DNA of 64,000 nt. Origin: JAWWPG01 sp033850885 (GTDB taxonomy: Bacteria > Actinomycetota > Actinomycetes > Propionibacteriales > Nocardioidaceae). The stretch covers positions 35,721-99,720 of the forward strand of contig JAWWPG010000014.1 of NCBI GenBank assembly GCA_033850885.1, read 5' to 3'. The notes beneath the pieces are model-generated. The model ran no database searches. It had not been told where the DNA came from and saw only the letters and a list, made by a program, of their open reading frames with translations. Positions 33,215-42,707 of the stretch are shown here, piece after piece (within the stretch, counting starts at the first letter, position 1; each line of letters begins with the position of its first letter). The position numbers and the translations under genes were made by a program.

Positions 33215-34794
33215 CAGTGGACGTCCGCAATCATGTGCGGCGGGTTGCGGAGGTACGTGATCGATGGCGAGCTGCCGACGGTGCCGGATGCGATCTCCAG
33301 GGCGTCGGCCAGGCTCGATGCGGCACGGAACCCCAGTCGCTGCACCGCCCGCCGGTCAGCGCCGACCCAGATCACGTCGCCCACATGGTCCATCGCGTGC
33401 GCCGCCCAGTACCACATGTAGAACGGGTGGACGCCGTGGTAGGCGTGCGACGTGCGGTACAAGTGGATGTACCACGGGTCGGTCGCGTACTGCGCCTCGA
33501 ACTTCGCCTCGATCACGGCCGGGTCGGTCGACTCCGAGAGGACCTCCTCGTAGAAGTCGACGTAGCTCGGGTGGTGCAGCTGGTTGAAGTCCGGCTTGAC
33601 CGGGTGGTACAGGATGACCGCGCCACCCTTGCGGACCAGCGGCTGGCCCCGGTAGGAGTTGAAGTAGTACCCGAGGCCCATGCAGGTGGCGAGGATCGGG
33701 TTCATCGTCGAGCTGACGTTGTAGGGCCCGAGGTACGGCACCCCCATCACGAGCACATCGGTCTGCCCCTGCACGTCGACGAGTTGCTGGCGGTGCACGT
33801 TCGCGATCGTCTTCTCGTGGACCGCCTCGGTCTCTCCTGCATGCACACCCGTCAGCCCGTACGGCGCCCGCAGGTCGTGGAACATCTTGTGCTTGAGCCG
33901 GTCGGGCGCGACTGCCAGACCGCGGCGGATCGCCAGCATCGAAGCCTGGTCCTTGACGCTCCACTCCCACTCGCGCTTGAGCAGGAACTCGTAGGGCGGT
34001 GGGAACACGTTGTTGTTGAGCGTCGTCTCGATCGTGAAGATCTTCAGGTGGTCGGCGAGCATCCGCCCCATCCGCCACGCGGAGTGGTGCAGATGAGACT
34101 TCGTGTGGTCCATGAACGAGTGCGAGTGCACCATGGTCTTCGAGTTGTGGTGGTGCTTGAGGCTCTTGTACGACGCCAGCCCGATCGGCACCGACTTGTG
34201 ACCGCCGTCCATCGCGACGAGGTTGACGTTGACGTACACGAGCAGGTCCGACTCGGCGGCGCGGCGGTTGATCTCGACGTCCTCGCCCTGGTCGGTCAGC
34301 CCGACATGAAGGAGGTTCGCGTGGTCCTCAGCGTCGTGGTTGTAGAGCAACCCCTGCGGGTAGAACGAACGGAAGACCCGCTCACCGACGATGGACTTCA
34401 GCTCGGCGCCGGTCAACCGCCGGTGCAGGGCGTTCGCGCTGATCAGCTCGACGTCATCCACGCCAGCGTCGGCCGCCATCGTGAGGACCGCCTCGATGAT
34501 GCGCTGCCGGATGTCGGGGCTGCGCATGGGCGGGAGGGGGATCGAGATGTCGTCGAACGCGATGGTGAGGCGCATCCCCGCCGTGAGGAGCTCCGGCAGC
34601 GGCGCGGAGCCTTCGGGGTTGAGCAGGGCGTGCCGGATCGCGGCCTCGACGTCGGGTAGGGCGGGCAGCGACTCGGGGGGGTAGATGACCCTGGTGCCCA
34701 GCGGAAAGTCCTCCAGCCGGAACCCCTCCCCCTCGTGGACGATGATCGGCGGAGTGCGATCGTCGACCTCGAGAACGAAACCTGGACGGCTCAC
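33214..34794 (-). CDS. LarA-like (DUF2088) lactate-racemase-domain protein
   Basis: 526 aa. N-terminal domain 'LTIAFDDISIPLPPMRSPDI' and 'DVELISANALHRRLTGAELK' correspond to the LarA region that binds the nickel-pincer (NPN) nucleotide through histidines, and 'AMDGGHKSVPIGLASYKS' to the segment with the cofactor-linking lysine. LarA homologues racemise or epimerise 2-hydroxy acids. None of the NPN-making genes (larB, larC, larE) is in the window. It sits between an alcohol dehydrogenase (ATGA overlap) and an acyltransferase, so the substrate is likely a hydroxyl-bearing lipid or sugar precursor rather than lactate. Confidence 0.85.
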   Translation of the reverse strand: MSRPGFVLEVDDRTPPIIVHEGEGFRLEDFPLGTRVIYPPESLPALPDVEAAIRHALLNPEGSAPLPELLTAGMRLTIAFDDISIPLPPMRSPDIRQRIIEAVLTMAADAGVDDVELISANALHRRLTGAELKSIVGERVFRSFYPQGLLYNHDAEDHANLLHVGLTDQGEDVEINRRAAESDLLVYVNVNLVAMDGGHKSVPIGLASYKSLKHHHNSKTMVHSHSFMDHTKSHLHHSAWRMGRMLADHLKIFTIETTLNNNVFPPPYEFLLKREWEWSVKDQASMLAIRRGLAVAPDRLKHKMFHDLRAPYGLTGVHAGETEAVHEKTIANVHRQQLVDVQGQTDVLVMGVPYLGPYNVSSTMNPILATCMGLGYYFNSYRGQPLVRKGGAVILYHPVKPDFNQLHHPSYVDFYEEVLSESTDPAVIEAKFEAQYATDPWYIHLYRTSHAYHGVHPFYMWYWAAHAMDHVGDVIWVGADRRAVQRLGFRAASSLADALEIASGTVGSSPSITYLRNPPHMIADVH

Positions 34795-35996
34795 CTGGTG
34801 CTCCTTGGGTCGAATGCGACTTTCACCGTGCCGAGCCGACCTGCCGAGTGGGCGTGGTCGAGTGCCTCGCGCCAGCGATGCAGGGGATAGCTGACGACGG
34901 CTCCCGCGATCTCCTTCAGCATCGCCTCGCCGGCCAGCTCGGTCGCGATGTCGAAGGCGCCTCGGCCGTCGGCTCCCGGCTCGCGCCGCGCCGATGCGTA
35001 GGCGCCGATGACCTCAAGCTCGCGGAACCACGCCGCCGAGAGGTCGGCCCCGCGGGGCATCCCCGACATGACCACTCGGCCGCCCGCCTTCGTTGCATGC
35101 AGGGCGGTCTCGAGCGACTGCTTGCTGCCTACCGCGTCGATGGCCACGTCGACGCCGCCGAGGAGGTACGAGCTGCCGAACTGGGGCTTGACGTGGAAGG
35201 CCTGCGTACTGCGACGTACCCCGCGCAGAACCTCGTCGGGCGCGACCACGTCCGTCGCGCCCAGGGCGCGCGCCAGCTCGCGCTGGTGCCCGTGCTTGGC
35301 GACCACGGTGATCTGGCCCGCATCGGTCAGCGATCGGAGCGCGAGAGTCGCGAGCAACCCGACGGATCCGGCGCCGCTGACCAGTACGTGCTCGCCTCGT
35401 CCGACCTTTGCCCGCAGCGCGGTGTGCACCGCGCAGGCGATGGGCTCGATGAGGACCGCCTGCTCGTCGGACAGCTCGTCGGGTACGCCGTGCAGCTGGC
35501 TGCGATGTGCGGTGAGCTGCTCGCCCCAGCCTCCCCCCGTGTCGGCGCAGAACCCGGTCTGCAGACCGGGGCTGAGGTGGCCGACGGTGATCCGGTCGCA
35601 CCGGTTCGTCGAGCCGACCCGGCAGGCGTCACAGGGGTCGACGCCGCGGGCGGCGCACTGCAGGATGGGGTCGACCACGACCCGCGTACCGGCGGGAATG
35701 TCCTCGCAGTCGGCGAGCAGCTCGGCGACCACCTCGTGCCCGGGCACCAGCGGAAGGGACACGAGGGCAGAGAAGTAGAGGCTGGTCCGACCCGACAAGG
35801 CGCCCAGGTCCGAGCCGCAGACGCCCGAGAGCCGGGTCCGTAGCGGGGCCCACCCCGGCTTGCCGACCGCGGGCTCCTCGATGGTGACCAGCCGCAGCGG
35901 CGCGACGGGACCCGACAGCACACCCGGGATGCGTCCGCCCACTGCCTTCGCGGCGACGTGGCGGGGAAGGGACCGGAACATCTCGAGAGCGAGCAT
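34791..35996 (-). CDS. Zinc-dependent medium-chain alcohol dehydrogenase
   Basis: 401 aa from ATG 35996, which overlaps the upstream stop (TGATG). MDR features: 'LSGVCGSDLGALSG' (catalytic Cys ligand), 'LPLVPGHEVVAELLADCEDI' (GHE), a structural-zinc-type lobe with 'GVDPCDACRVGSTNRCD', and the Rossmann motif 'VLVSGAGSVGLLATLALRSL'. It should oxidise or reduce an alcohol/aldehyde with NAD(P). In this operon it could act on a fatty aldehyde or on a sugar-like hydroxyl. Confidence 0.9.
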   Translation of the reverse strand: MLALEMFRSLPRHVAAKAVGGRIPGVLSGPVAPLRLVTIEEPAVGKPGWAPLRTRLSGVCGSDLGALSGRTSLYFSALVSLPLVPGHEVVAELLADCEDIPAGTRVVVDPILQCAARGVDPCDACRVGSTNRCDRITVGHLSPGLQTGFCADTGGGWGEQLTAHRSQLHGVPDELSDEQAVLIEPIACAVHTALRAKVGRGEHVLVSGAGSVGLLATLALRSLTDAGQITVVAKHGHQRELARALGATDVVAPDEVLRGVRRSTQAFHVKPQFGSSYLLGGVDVAIDAVGSKQSLETALHATKAGGRVVMSGMPRGADLSAAWFRELEVIGAYASARREPGADGRGAFDIATELAGEAMLKEIAGAVVSYPLHRWREALDHAHSAGRLGTVKVAFDPRSTR

Positions 35997-38293
35997 CAGC
36001 CGCCACCGCCTGCCGGCGCGAGGGTACGGGAGACGCTTCCCGCGGTCGACCAGTCGACGATCGGCCACCTGCTCTTCCTCGCGTGACGAAACAGCGTGAT
36101 GTCCGGCTGTACGGCGACCGGGTTCCCGACCGTGAGCAGCATCGGCAGGTCCGAGTGCGAGTCGGCGTAGGCGAAGCTGCGTGACAGGTCGAGTCCGTGG
36201 TCCTTGGCATAGGCCCGTAGCCAGCCGGCACGGGACTCCCCCACCAACGGCGCGTTGACCAGGAAACCGGTGCAGATGCCCCGCTCGTCGACTGCCAGCT
36301 CGGCCGCCTCGATGTGGTCGAAGAGCGGCGCCAACGGGCGCGTGAGCGGTGCGATGGCGCCGGTGACCAGTACCGTACGGTGACCCGCCGCCCGGTGCTC
36401 CCGAATGCGCCGCACGGCCGCCGGCGACAGCCGGGCGAGCACGTGGGACGTGAGGACCCGGTCGGAGATGTCGTCGAGGTCGTCCAGGCGGGCTCCGGCG
36501 TACTCGCGATAGACGAGCCTCAGGAAAGCGGCCCGCTCACGGCGCTCGGCTCGGATCAGGCCCGGCAGCCGGGCTGCGGTCCTGCCGATCACCGCCAGCC
36601 GTTCGGTCGGGTCGAGCTCCTGCATCCGCATCCACAGGTAGGTCTCGATGACGTTCGAGGAGAGCAGGGTCCCATCCATATCGAAGACCGCGACCACCTG
36701 GTGGGTGCCCTGGTCCCCCGAGACGATGGAGCGCGGCAGCGCCGTCGTGCCCTTTCGGTTGCGACGGACCACGTCGTACTGGCGAAGCGGCTCCGTGACC
36801 GCGGGGATGTGCACCTCGCCGAGGTAGTGGTCCCAGTCGATGACCGCCGTGTCGAACCCGAAATCGAGCTGGTCCTGAGGGTGGAGCCGGCAGAAGAGGG
36901 CGAGGGTCTGCGCATCGGAGAACCGCAGCTCCGCCTGGGCGTACTCCCAGTACAGGTCGAGGTAGCGCCGCAGGAACTCGAGCCGCCGGCGCTGGAGCTC
37001 CAGCTTGCGCGCGAACTCGCGGGTCCGGTCATGCCGCGGTGCATGCGTGACCATGTAGTCGGCCAGCTTGTAGGCGCGCTCGCTCGTGACGAGGAGCCGT
37101 TCCACGTGCTGGGCACCGGGGAACCGCCACTCCGGGAGCCTCGCCGCGCCGCGGTCACCCATGTCGAACGGATGATGGTCGAAGTAGTCGCGCACGATGA
37201 GGTAGAGGTGGCGGAACGACAGCGGGTTCCGCGAGCCGGAGGCGATGTGGTACCAGCGGGGCTTGCCGGCCTCCGGGGTCTCACCGAGTACGGCGACGAT
37301 GGCCGCCACCACGTGGTCGACCGGCACGATGTCGACGACCATCTCCGGCGCCGCGGGGAACTCGGGCAGCTCACCTCTGCCGTAGGCGAGAATCAGCGGC
37401 TCCGCCATCTTGAAACCCTCGATCCACCCGGGATGCGGGGTCTCGAGAGCCGACTCGATGATGCTGGGCCGCAGGACCGTCACCGGCGCGGTGGCGGCGT
37501 GTGCCTCCACGACACGCTCGCCGAGGGCTTTGGTGAACGTGTAGGTGTCTGTCCAGCCCAGGCTGCGCGCGCGCTCGCTGCCGGTCCGGACCAGCTCCTC
37601 CTGAACCCAGCCCCGACGCTTGTCCTCGCTCGCGGCCGCGGACGTGATCGGGCCGGCGCGGCCGTGCTCCTTGTCGGCCGACTGCCGCAGGCGGGAAAGG
37701 TGGTCGGCGCTGCGGGACCGGTGCTCGACGAGCTGGCGCTGTGCCAGCCCCCAGGCCAGCTCACTCTCCAGGTCGACACTGTGCTCGACGGGGCCCTCGT
37801 GGATCGCCCCGCGCCGGCGCCCGGCGACGTACGCCGTGGAGATGTGCACGTAGTGGACCGGCGTCTCGAGCTCGGCAACCCGGGCCAGCAGGTTGCGGAC
37901 GCCGACCACGTTCGTCGTGAACGCCTCGTCGACGGGCGGGTCGAAAGAGACGTCGCCGGCGCAGTGGACCACCGCGTCCAGGTCGCGCGGCAGGGCGGGC
38001 ACGCGGGCCAGGTCGCCCTCGAGGACCTGCAGCCGGGACTCCAGGAGCGCGTCGACCCCACCCGCCGCGTCGGCGACAACGGCGAAGATCGGCTTCTCGA
38101 GCAGGCCCTTGACCCTCTCCCTGCCTCCCGCGGCGTCCTTCGGTCTGACGAGTACGGCGACCGACGTGTCGGTCGCCTGCGTCAGCAGCCGGTGCAGCAA
38201 CGCCTCGCCGACGAACCCGGTGACACCGGTGAGCAGGATCTTCTTCCCGCGCAGGCGCTCAGCCAGCCGGGTGGCTCCGGCCTGCTCGCTCAT
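35996..38293 (-). CDS. Fusion of extended SDR (fatty-acyl-CoA reductase-like) and HAD-IB phosphatase
   Basis: 765 aa. Residues 18-410: extended SDR of the NAD_binding_4 type with 'ILLTGVTGFVGEALLHRLLT' (TGxxGFxG), 'VHISTAYVAG', and the catalytic Tyr251-xxx-Lys255 in 'YTFTKALGERVV'. Residues about 530-750: HAD-IB phosphatase with 'AVFDMDGTLL' (nucleophile Asp538, Asp540), 'LVTGAIAPLTRP' and 'SFAYADSHSDLPML'. NAD_binding_4 reductases reduce acyl thioesters to aldehydes or alcohols, and HAD-IB enzymes dephosphorylate small molecules. It is the first gene of the operon with ADH, LarA-like and acyltransferase. The exact product is unknown. Confidence 0.88.
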   Translation of the reverse strand: MSEQAGATRLAERLRGKKILLTGVTGFVGEALLHRLLTQATDTSVAVLVRPKDAAGGRERVKGLLEKPIFAVVADAAGGVDALLESRLQVLEGDLARVPALPRDLDAVVHCAGDVSFDPPVDEAFTTNVVGVRNLLARVAELETPVHYVHISTAYVAGRRRGAIHEGPVEHSVDLESELAWGLAQRQLVEHRSRSADHLSRLRQSADKEHGRAGPITSAAASEDKRRGWVQEELVRTGSERARSLGWTDTYTFTKALGERVVEAHAATAPVTVLRPSIIESALETPHPGWIEGFKMAEPLILAYGRGELPEFPAAPEMVVDIVPVDHVVAAIVAVLGETPEAGKPRWYHIASGSRNPLSFRHLYLIVRDYFDHHPFDMGDRGAARLPEWRFPGAQHVERLLVTSERAYKLADYMVTHAPRHDRTREFARKLELQRRRLEFLRRYLDLYWEYAQAELRFSDAQTLALFCRLHPQDQLDFGFDTAVIDWDHYLGEVHIPAVTEPLRQYDVVRRNRKGTTALPRSIVSGDQGTHQVVAVFDMDGTLLSSNVIETYLWMRMQELDPTERLAVIGRTAARLPGLIRAERRERAAFLRLVYREYAGARLDDLDDISDRVLTSHVLARLSPAAVRRIREHRAAGHRTVLVTGAIAPLTRPLAPLFDHIEAAELAVDERGICTGFLVNAPLVGESRAGWLRAYAKDHGLDLSRSFAYADSHSDLPMLLTVGNPVAVQPDITLFRHARKSRWPIVDWSTAGSVSRTLAPAGGGG

Positions 38294-38416
38294 TCCCGCT
38301 CCCTCACCTCACCGACGTCGGGGCGCGAGCCCCGGTATGCAAATGCCTATCCTGCCCTACTTGTGCGTCGACTTCGGAGACCGGGTGAAGGTCCGCTGCG
38401 AACCTGTTGCCGCGGG

Positions 38417-39004
38417 CTACGCCGTCCGATCGCGGTTGGCGAGCCGCCAAGCCGACGGGAACGCGACGGCTGCCACCACGAGCTTGAGCGCGTCGGTGGC
38501 GAGGAACGGGCGTACCCCGATGTCGAACGCCTTGACCGCACCCAGGTGCAGGTCGGCCGCCAGCCACACCGTGCCGACGGAGTAGATGATGACGCTGCCC
38601 GCAACCATCAGCAGCAAGGTGCTCACCAGGTGCCGGTCGGCACCCCGGCGCGCCAGTGCACCGACGACCCCTGCTGCGACGACGAACCCGAGGAGGTAAC
38701 CGAACGACGGCCCCCCGACGCCGGACGAGTGGGCGGCGAACCACGGAAAGCCGGCCATCCCGACCAGCAGGTACAGACCCATGGACAGCAAGCCGCGCAG
38801 CCAGCCGAGGGCGGCCCCGCATACCAGGACCGACAGCGTCTGCAACGTGAACGGCACCGGGGACAGCGGAGTCAGGATCGACACCTGGGCCGAGAGTCCG
38901 GTCAGTGCGGCACCGCCGGCGACGAGGACAACGTCGCGCGCCAAGGCGCCCGGCACCAGGTCGGCGAGGACCCGGCGATCCGCAACGGCAAGAGACGACG
39001 ACAT
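38417..39004 (-). CDS. bioY: Biotin transporter substrate-binding component BioY
   Basis: 195 aa, six hydrophobic helices. The S-component signature 'LTPLSPVPFTLQTLSVLVCG' and 'GMAGFPWFAAHSSGVGGPSF' with 'GYLLGFVVAAGVVGALARRG' identify BioY. It captures biotin in the membrane, alone or with a shared ECF energy module, which is not encoded here. Single gene; 122 bp separate it from the operon at 38293. Confidence 0.93.
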   Translation of the reverse strand: MSSSLAVADRRVLADLVPGALARDVVLVAGGAALTGLSAQVSILTPLSPVPFTLQTLSVLVCGAALGWLRGLLSMGLYLLVGMAGFPWFAAHSSGVGGPSFGYLLGFVVAAGVVGALARRGADRHLVSTLLLMVAGSVIIYSVGTVWLAADLHLGAVKAFDIGVRPFLATDALKLVVAAVAFPSAWRLANRDRTA

Positions 39005-39149
39005 GGGGTGCTTCCTTGGTGGGTCAGGCGGGCCGAGTGCAGCGAATTCGCGCCGATGCTACCAGCGGACTGCACGCGGACCGGCCAACTAGGCCCGCCC
39101 GGTCCGCACCGTCTCGCTGGTGTGACGGGCTCGCCCCGGGCGAGGACCG

Positions 39150-40430
39150 CTAGGCCGACTTCTTCTTCTTGGGCGGCTGCTCGCGGGGCACCAAGGTTGG
39201 GTTGACGTTGTCGCACACGACCTCGCGGGTCACCACGACGCGCGCGATGTCGTCTCGCGACGGCACGTCGTACATGACGTTGAGCAGGACCTCTTCGAGG
39301 ATCGCGCGCAGGCCGCGGGCGCCGGTGCCGCGCAGCATCGCCTGCTCGGCGACCGCCTCGATGGCGTCGGAGGTGAACTCGAGGTGAACGTTGTCGAGCT
39401 CGAACAGCTTCTGGTACTGCTTCGTGAGGGCGTTCTTCGGCTCGGTGAGGATCCTCATCAGGTCCTCCTCCTGGAGCTTGTCGACGGTCGCGACAACCGG
39501 CAGCCGTCCGACGAACTCGGGGATCAGCCCGAACTTGAGCAGATCCTCGGGCCGGACGTCGGAGAACAGCGCGTCGATGTCGGTCTCCGCCCTGATCGAC
39601 AGGTCCGCGGTGAAACCCAGGGACTTGCGGCCCGCCCGCTGAGCGATGATGTGCTCCAGCCCTGAGAAGGCGCCCCCGACGATGAACAGGATGTTCGTGG
39701 TGTCGATCTGGATGAACTCCTGGTGCGGGTGCTTGCGGCCGCCCTGCGGGGGAACCGACGCGGTGGTCCCTTCGAGGATCTTCAGCAGGGCCTGCTGCAC
39801 GCCCTCCCCGGACACGTCACGGGTGATCGACGGGTTCTCCGACTTCCGGGCCACCTTGTCGATCTCGTCGATGTAGATGATCCCCGTCTCCGCCTTCTTG
39901 ACGTCGTAGTCCGCCGCCTGGATCAGCTTGAGCAGGATGTTCTCGACGTCCTCACCGACATAGCCGGCCTCGGTCAGGGCGGTGGCGTCGGCGATGGCGA
40001 ACGGCACGTTGAGCATCCGGGCAAGCGTCTGGGCGAGATAGGTCTTTCCGCACCCGGTGGGCCCGATCATCAAGATGTTGGACTTGGAGAGCTCGACGGT
40101 CTCGTCCTTGCCCGGTCGCGCGGCGATGCCGGTGCCGGCCTGCACACGCTTGTAGTGGTTGTAGACCGCGACGGCAAGGGACTTCTTCGCGGCGTCCTGG
40201 CCGATCACGTAGCCGTTGAGGAACTCGTAGATCTCCCGTGGCTTCGGCAGCTCCTCGAGCCCGAGCTCGACACCCTCGGAGAGCTCCTCCTCGATGATCT
40301 CGTTGCACAGGTCGATGCACTCGTCGCAGATGTAGACACCGGGCCCGGCGATCAGCTTCTTGACCTGCTTCTGGCTCTTCCCGCAGAAGGAGCACTTGAG
40401 CAGGTCTCCGCCGTCTCCGATGCGTGCCAC
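39150..40430 (-). CDS. clpX: ATP-dependent Clp protease ATP-binding subunit ClpX
   Basis: 426 aa. N-terminal C4 zinc-binding domain ('KCSFCGKSQKQVKKLIAGPG', 'YICDECIDLCNEIIEEEL'), Walker A 'ILMIGPTGCGKTYLAQTLAR', Walker B 'IIYIDEIDKVARKSENPSIT', and 'GRLPVVATVDKLQEEDLMRI' (RKH/pore-adjacent region). It unfolds ssrA-tagged and other substrates and feeds them to ClpP. Gene order clpX-clpP2-clpP1 on the minus strand matches actinobacteria, in which two ClpP rings form a mixed peptidase. Confidence 0.97.
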   Translation of the reverse strand: MARIGDGGDLLKCSFCGKSQKQVKKLIAGPGVYICDECIDLCNEIIEEELSEGVELGLEELPKPREIYEFLNGYVIGQDAAKKSLAVAVYNHYKRVQAGTGIAARPGKDETVELSKSNILMIGPTGCGKTYLAQTLARMLNVPFAIADATALTEAGYVGEDVENILLKLIQAADYDVKKAETGIIYIDEIDKVARKSENPSITRDVSGEGVQQALLKILEGTTASVPPQGGRKHPHQEFIQIDTTNILFIVGGAFSGLEHIIAQRAGRKSLGFTADLSIRAETDIDALFSDVRPEDLLKFGLIPEFVGRLPVVATVDKLQEEDLMRILTEPKNALTKQYQKLFELDNVHLEFTSDAIEAVAEQAMLRGTGARGLRAILEEVLLNVMYDVPSRDDIARVVVTREVVCDNVNPTLVPREQPPKKKKSA

Positions 40431-40532
40431 CCGCCCGGTCTCCTTCCGCTCGGCTCACGGTGCGCCGCACCGATACCTGGCTTTCCAGTGTTGACGCTAC
40501 CGGTCGACCGAGTCAACCGCTGGCATCTTTGC

Positions 40533-41207
40533 TCACGTCCTGGCCGGTGTCGCCTTCTGCGACTCGAGGACCTGGTCGATGAGCCCGTACTCGATCGCCT
40601 GCTGCGCAGTCAGGATCTTGTCCCGCTCGATGTCCCGGCTGACCTCTTCCACGGACTTGTTCGTGTTCTCGGCGATCATCTGCTCGAGCAGGGTGCGCAT
40701 CCGCAGGATCTCGTTCGCCTGGATCTCGATGTCGCTTGCCTGGCCGTAGCTGCCCTCGGTGTAGGGCTGGTGGATGAGGATCCGGCTGTTCGGCAGCGCC
40801 AGGCGCTTGCCCTTGGTCCCCGCGGCGAGCAGGACGGCAGCCGCTGACGCCGCCTGGCCCAGGCAGACGGTCTGCACGTCGGGCTTGAGGTAACGCAGGG
40901 TGTCGTAGATCGCGGTGAGCGCCGTGAACGAGCCGCCGGGGCTGTTGATGTAGATGCTGATGTCCCGGTCGGGGTCCATCGACTGCAGGCACAGCAGCTG
41001 GGCCATCACCGCGTTCGCGATGTCGTCGCTGATCGGGGTGCCGAGGAAGATGATGCGGTCCTCGAAGAGCTTTGCGAACGGGTCGATACGACGCACGCCG
41101 TACGACGTACGCTCCTCCCACTGGGGGATGAAGTACTCCGCGCTCGGGGCGGTCAGCTGGTGCAGGGGCGCAGTCGGGGACGCCGGGGTGAGCGGTCGTG
41201 TGGTCAT
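40533..41207 (-). CDS. clpP: ATP-dependent Clp protease proteolytic subunit (ClpP2-type)
   Basis: 224 aa from ATG 41207 with AAGGA six bases upstream. Catalytic triad: Ser in 'CLGQAASAAAVLLAAGTKGK', His in 'SRILIHQPYTEGSYGQASD', Asp in 'SRDIERDKILTAQQAIEYGL'. The longer N-terminus 'PSAEYFIPQWEERTSYGVRR' is typical of the actinobacterial second ClpP. It pairs with the adjacent ClpP1. Confidence 0.94.
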   Translation of the reverse strand: MTTRPLTPASPTAPLHQLTAPSAEYFIPQWEERTSYGVRRIDPFAKLFEDRIIFLGTPISDDIANAVMAQLLCLQSMDPDRDISIYINSPGGSFTALTAIYDTLRYLKPDVQTVCLGQAASAAAVLLAAGTKGKRLALPNSRILIHQPYTEGSYGQASDIEIQANEILRMRTLLEQMIAENTNKSVEEVSRDIERDKILTAQQAIEYGLIDQVLESQKATPART

Positions 41208-41276
41208 GACGGATCCTTCGGGTTCCTTGGGAGCGCGGTGCAAACCGCTTGGAGGCTCATCGGAGTGCATCGAGGC

Positions 41277-41912
41277 TCATGCGAAGCCCTTCGGACCGTC
41301 GCTCTTGCCGGCCGAGACCTGGGCGCCCTGTTCGACGACGTGGTCGATGAAGCCGTACTCCCTGGCCTGGTCCGCGGTGAACCACCGGTCACGGTCGGCG
41401 TCGAGCTCGACCTGCTCCAGGGTCTGGCCGGTGTGCCTGCTGATCAGGTCGAACAGGACCCTCTTGATGTAGAGCGACTGCTCGGCCTGGATCTTGATGT
41501 CGGACGCCGACCCACCGAGCCCGCCAGACGGCTGGTGCATCATGATCCGGGCATGGGGCAGCGCGTACCGCTTGCCCTTGGCTCCGGCACACAACAGGAA
41601 CTGACCCATCGAGGCGGCCAGTCCCATACCGACGGTGGCGACGTCGTTCGAGATGAACTGCATCGTGTCGTAGATCGCCATCCCGGCGTCGACCGAGCCG
41701 CCGGGGCTGTTGATATAGAGGAAGATGTCGTGGTCCGGGTCCTCGGCGTTGAGCAGCAGCATCTGCGCACAGATCGCGTTGGCGATCTCGTCCTTGACCT
41801 CGGAGCCCAGGAAGACGATGCGCTCCTTGAGCAGGCGTTGGTAGATGTGGTCGTCGAGGCCGGCTGAGGTGTTGCCGCCGTTGGCCTCGATCGTCGAGTC
41901 GTGGTCAGTCAC
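41277..41912 (-). CDS. clpP: ATP-dependent Clp protease proteolytic subunit (ClpP1-type)
   Basis: About 211 aa from GTG 41912; a GTG at 41948 is also possible. Catalytic residues in 'GMGLAASMGQFLLCAGAKGK' (Ser), 'HARIMMHQPSGGLGGSASDI' (His) and 'ELDADRDRWFTADQAREYGF' (Asp). ClpP1 forms a heptameric ring that stacks on the ClpP2 ring. It is upstream of clpP2, with 69 bp between. Confidence 0.94.
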   Translation of the reverse strand: MTDHDSTIEANGGNTSAGLDDHIYQRLLKERIVFLGSEVKDEIANAICAQMLLLNAEDPDHDIFLYINSPGGSVDAGMAIYDTMQFISNDVATVGMGLAASMGQFLLCAGAKGKRYALPHARIMMHQPSGGLGGSASDIKIQAEQSLYIKRVLFDLISRHTGQTLEQVELDADRDRWFTADQAREYGFIDHVVEQGAQVSAGKSDGPKGFA

Positions 41913-42071
41913 GTAGCCGACACTAGCGGCCACCAGGGACAAAGCCACGAGTCTCGAGGTTCTGTTCGCGCACAGCGCAGCGGCCCCCCGGACCGTCGTC
42001 TCGTACGACGCCCACGAGGCGTCCGGACGGGGCGGGGAGCCGCTCCTGGTCGGGTGCAGGCTCGTCGGGTG

Positions 42072-42707
42072 CTACTTGACCTGGCGGAGCGGGCCGCGCA
42101 GGTCGCCGAACTGCTTCGTGCTGAGCGCCTGGACACCGGCGTTGTGATGTCCGTTGAACGGGGTCACCGTCGTCGGGCAGCCGGCTGCCGCTGCGGCGGT
42201 TGGCGAGCCGAACCACACACCCACGTGGTACTCGTGGATAGGCGGTGAAGCCACGTTCTGGTTGCCGTCACCGCTGAAGACGACGGGTGCCGGCGCGACC
42301 CCTGGCGCGACCGCAAAGGTCTCGATGCTGAAGCGGCCGCGGAAGTGACCGGTCGCGTCACCTTGGGCGTTGCTCTCGAGGTCGCCCTGGTACCAGGAGA
42401 CACCGAACGGCGCGTTGGGCACCTGGATGACGAACACGTCGAACTCCTGGTTCGGCGGCAGCTGGTGTGCCGAGATCGTCATGGAGTCGGCGATGCTTCC
42501 CGGTGTGACCGTGACGTCCGCCGACGCGCCCAGCAGGCAGTTCGCCGCGACGGCTCCGGAGGACCTCTGAAGCTTGAAATGCAGCTGTGCGGCGTTCTGG
42601 GTGTGGTGCGACGCGGCAGTGAGGCCGCTTGAAGGTTGGACGGCGGTGAGCGCGAAAGCGGCGCCCAGCCCGATCACGGATAACGCGGCGAGAACGTGGC
42701 TCTTCAT
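42072..42707 (-). CDS. Secreted hypothetical protein
   Basis: 211 aa from ATG 42707 with AGGAG five bases upstream. An N-terminal Sec signal 'MKSHVLAALSVIGLGAAFAL' precedes a cleavage region near residue 30. The mature part is beta-rich ('QLHFKLQRSSGAVAANCLLG', 'FDVFVIQVPNAPFGVSWYQG', 'FRGRFSIETFAVAPGVAPAP') and contains two cysteines, possibly a disulfide. It resembles secreted actinobacterial proteins of unknown function. No partner gene is nearby. Confidence 0.8.
   Translation of the reverse strand: MKSHVLAALSVIGLGAAFALTAVQPSSGLTAASHHTQNAAQLHFKLQRSSGAVAANCLLGASADVTVTPGSIADSMTISAHQLPPNQEFDVFVIQVPNAPFGVSWYQGDLESNAQGDATGHFRGRFSIETFAVAPGVAPAPVVFSGDGNQNVASPPIHEYHVGVWFGSPTAAAAAGCPTTVTPFNGHHNAGVQALSTKQFGDLRGPLRQVK

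Noticed and set aside
36314..39205. 963-codon open frame on the plus strand
   Set aside because: It spans the antisense of the reductase-HAD gene and bioY; high GC gives long empty frames and no domain is visible.
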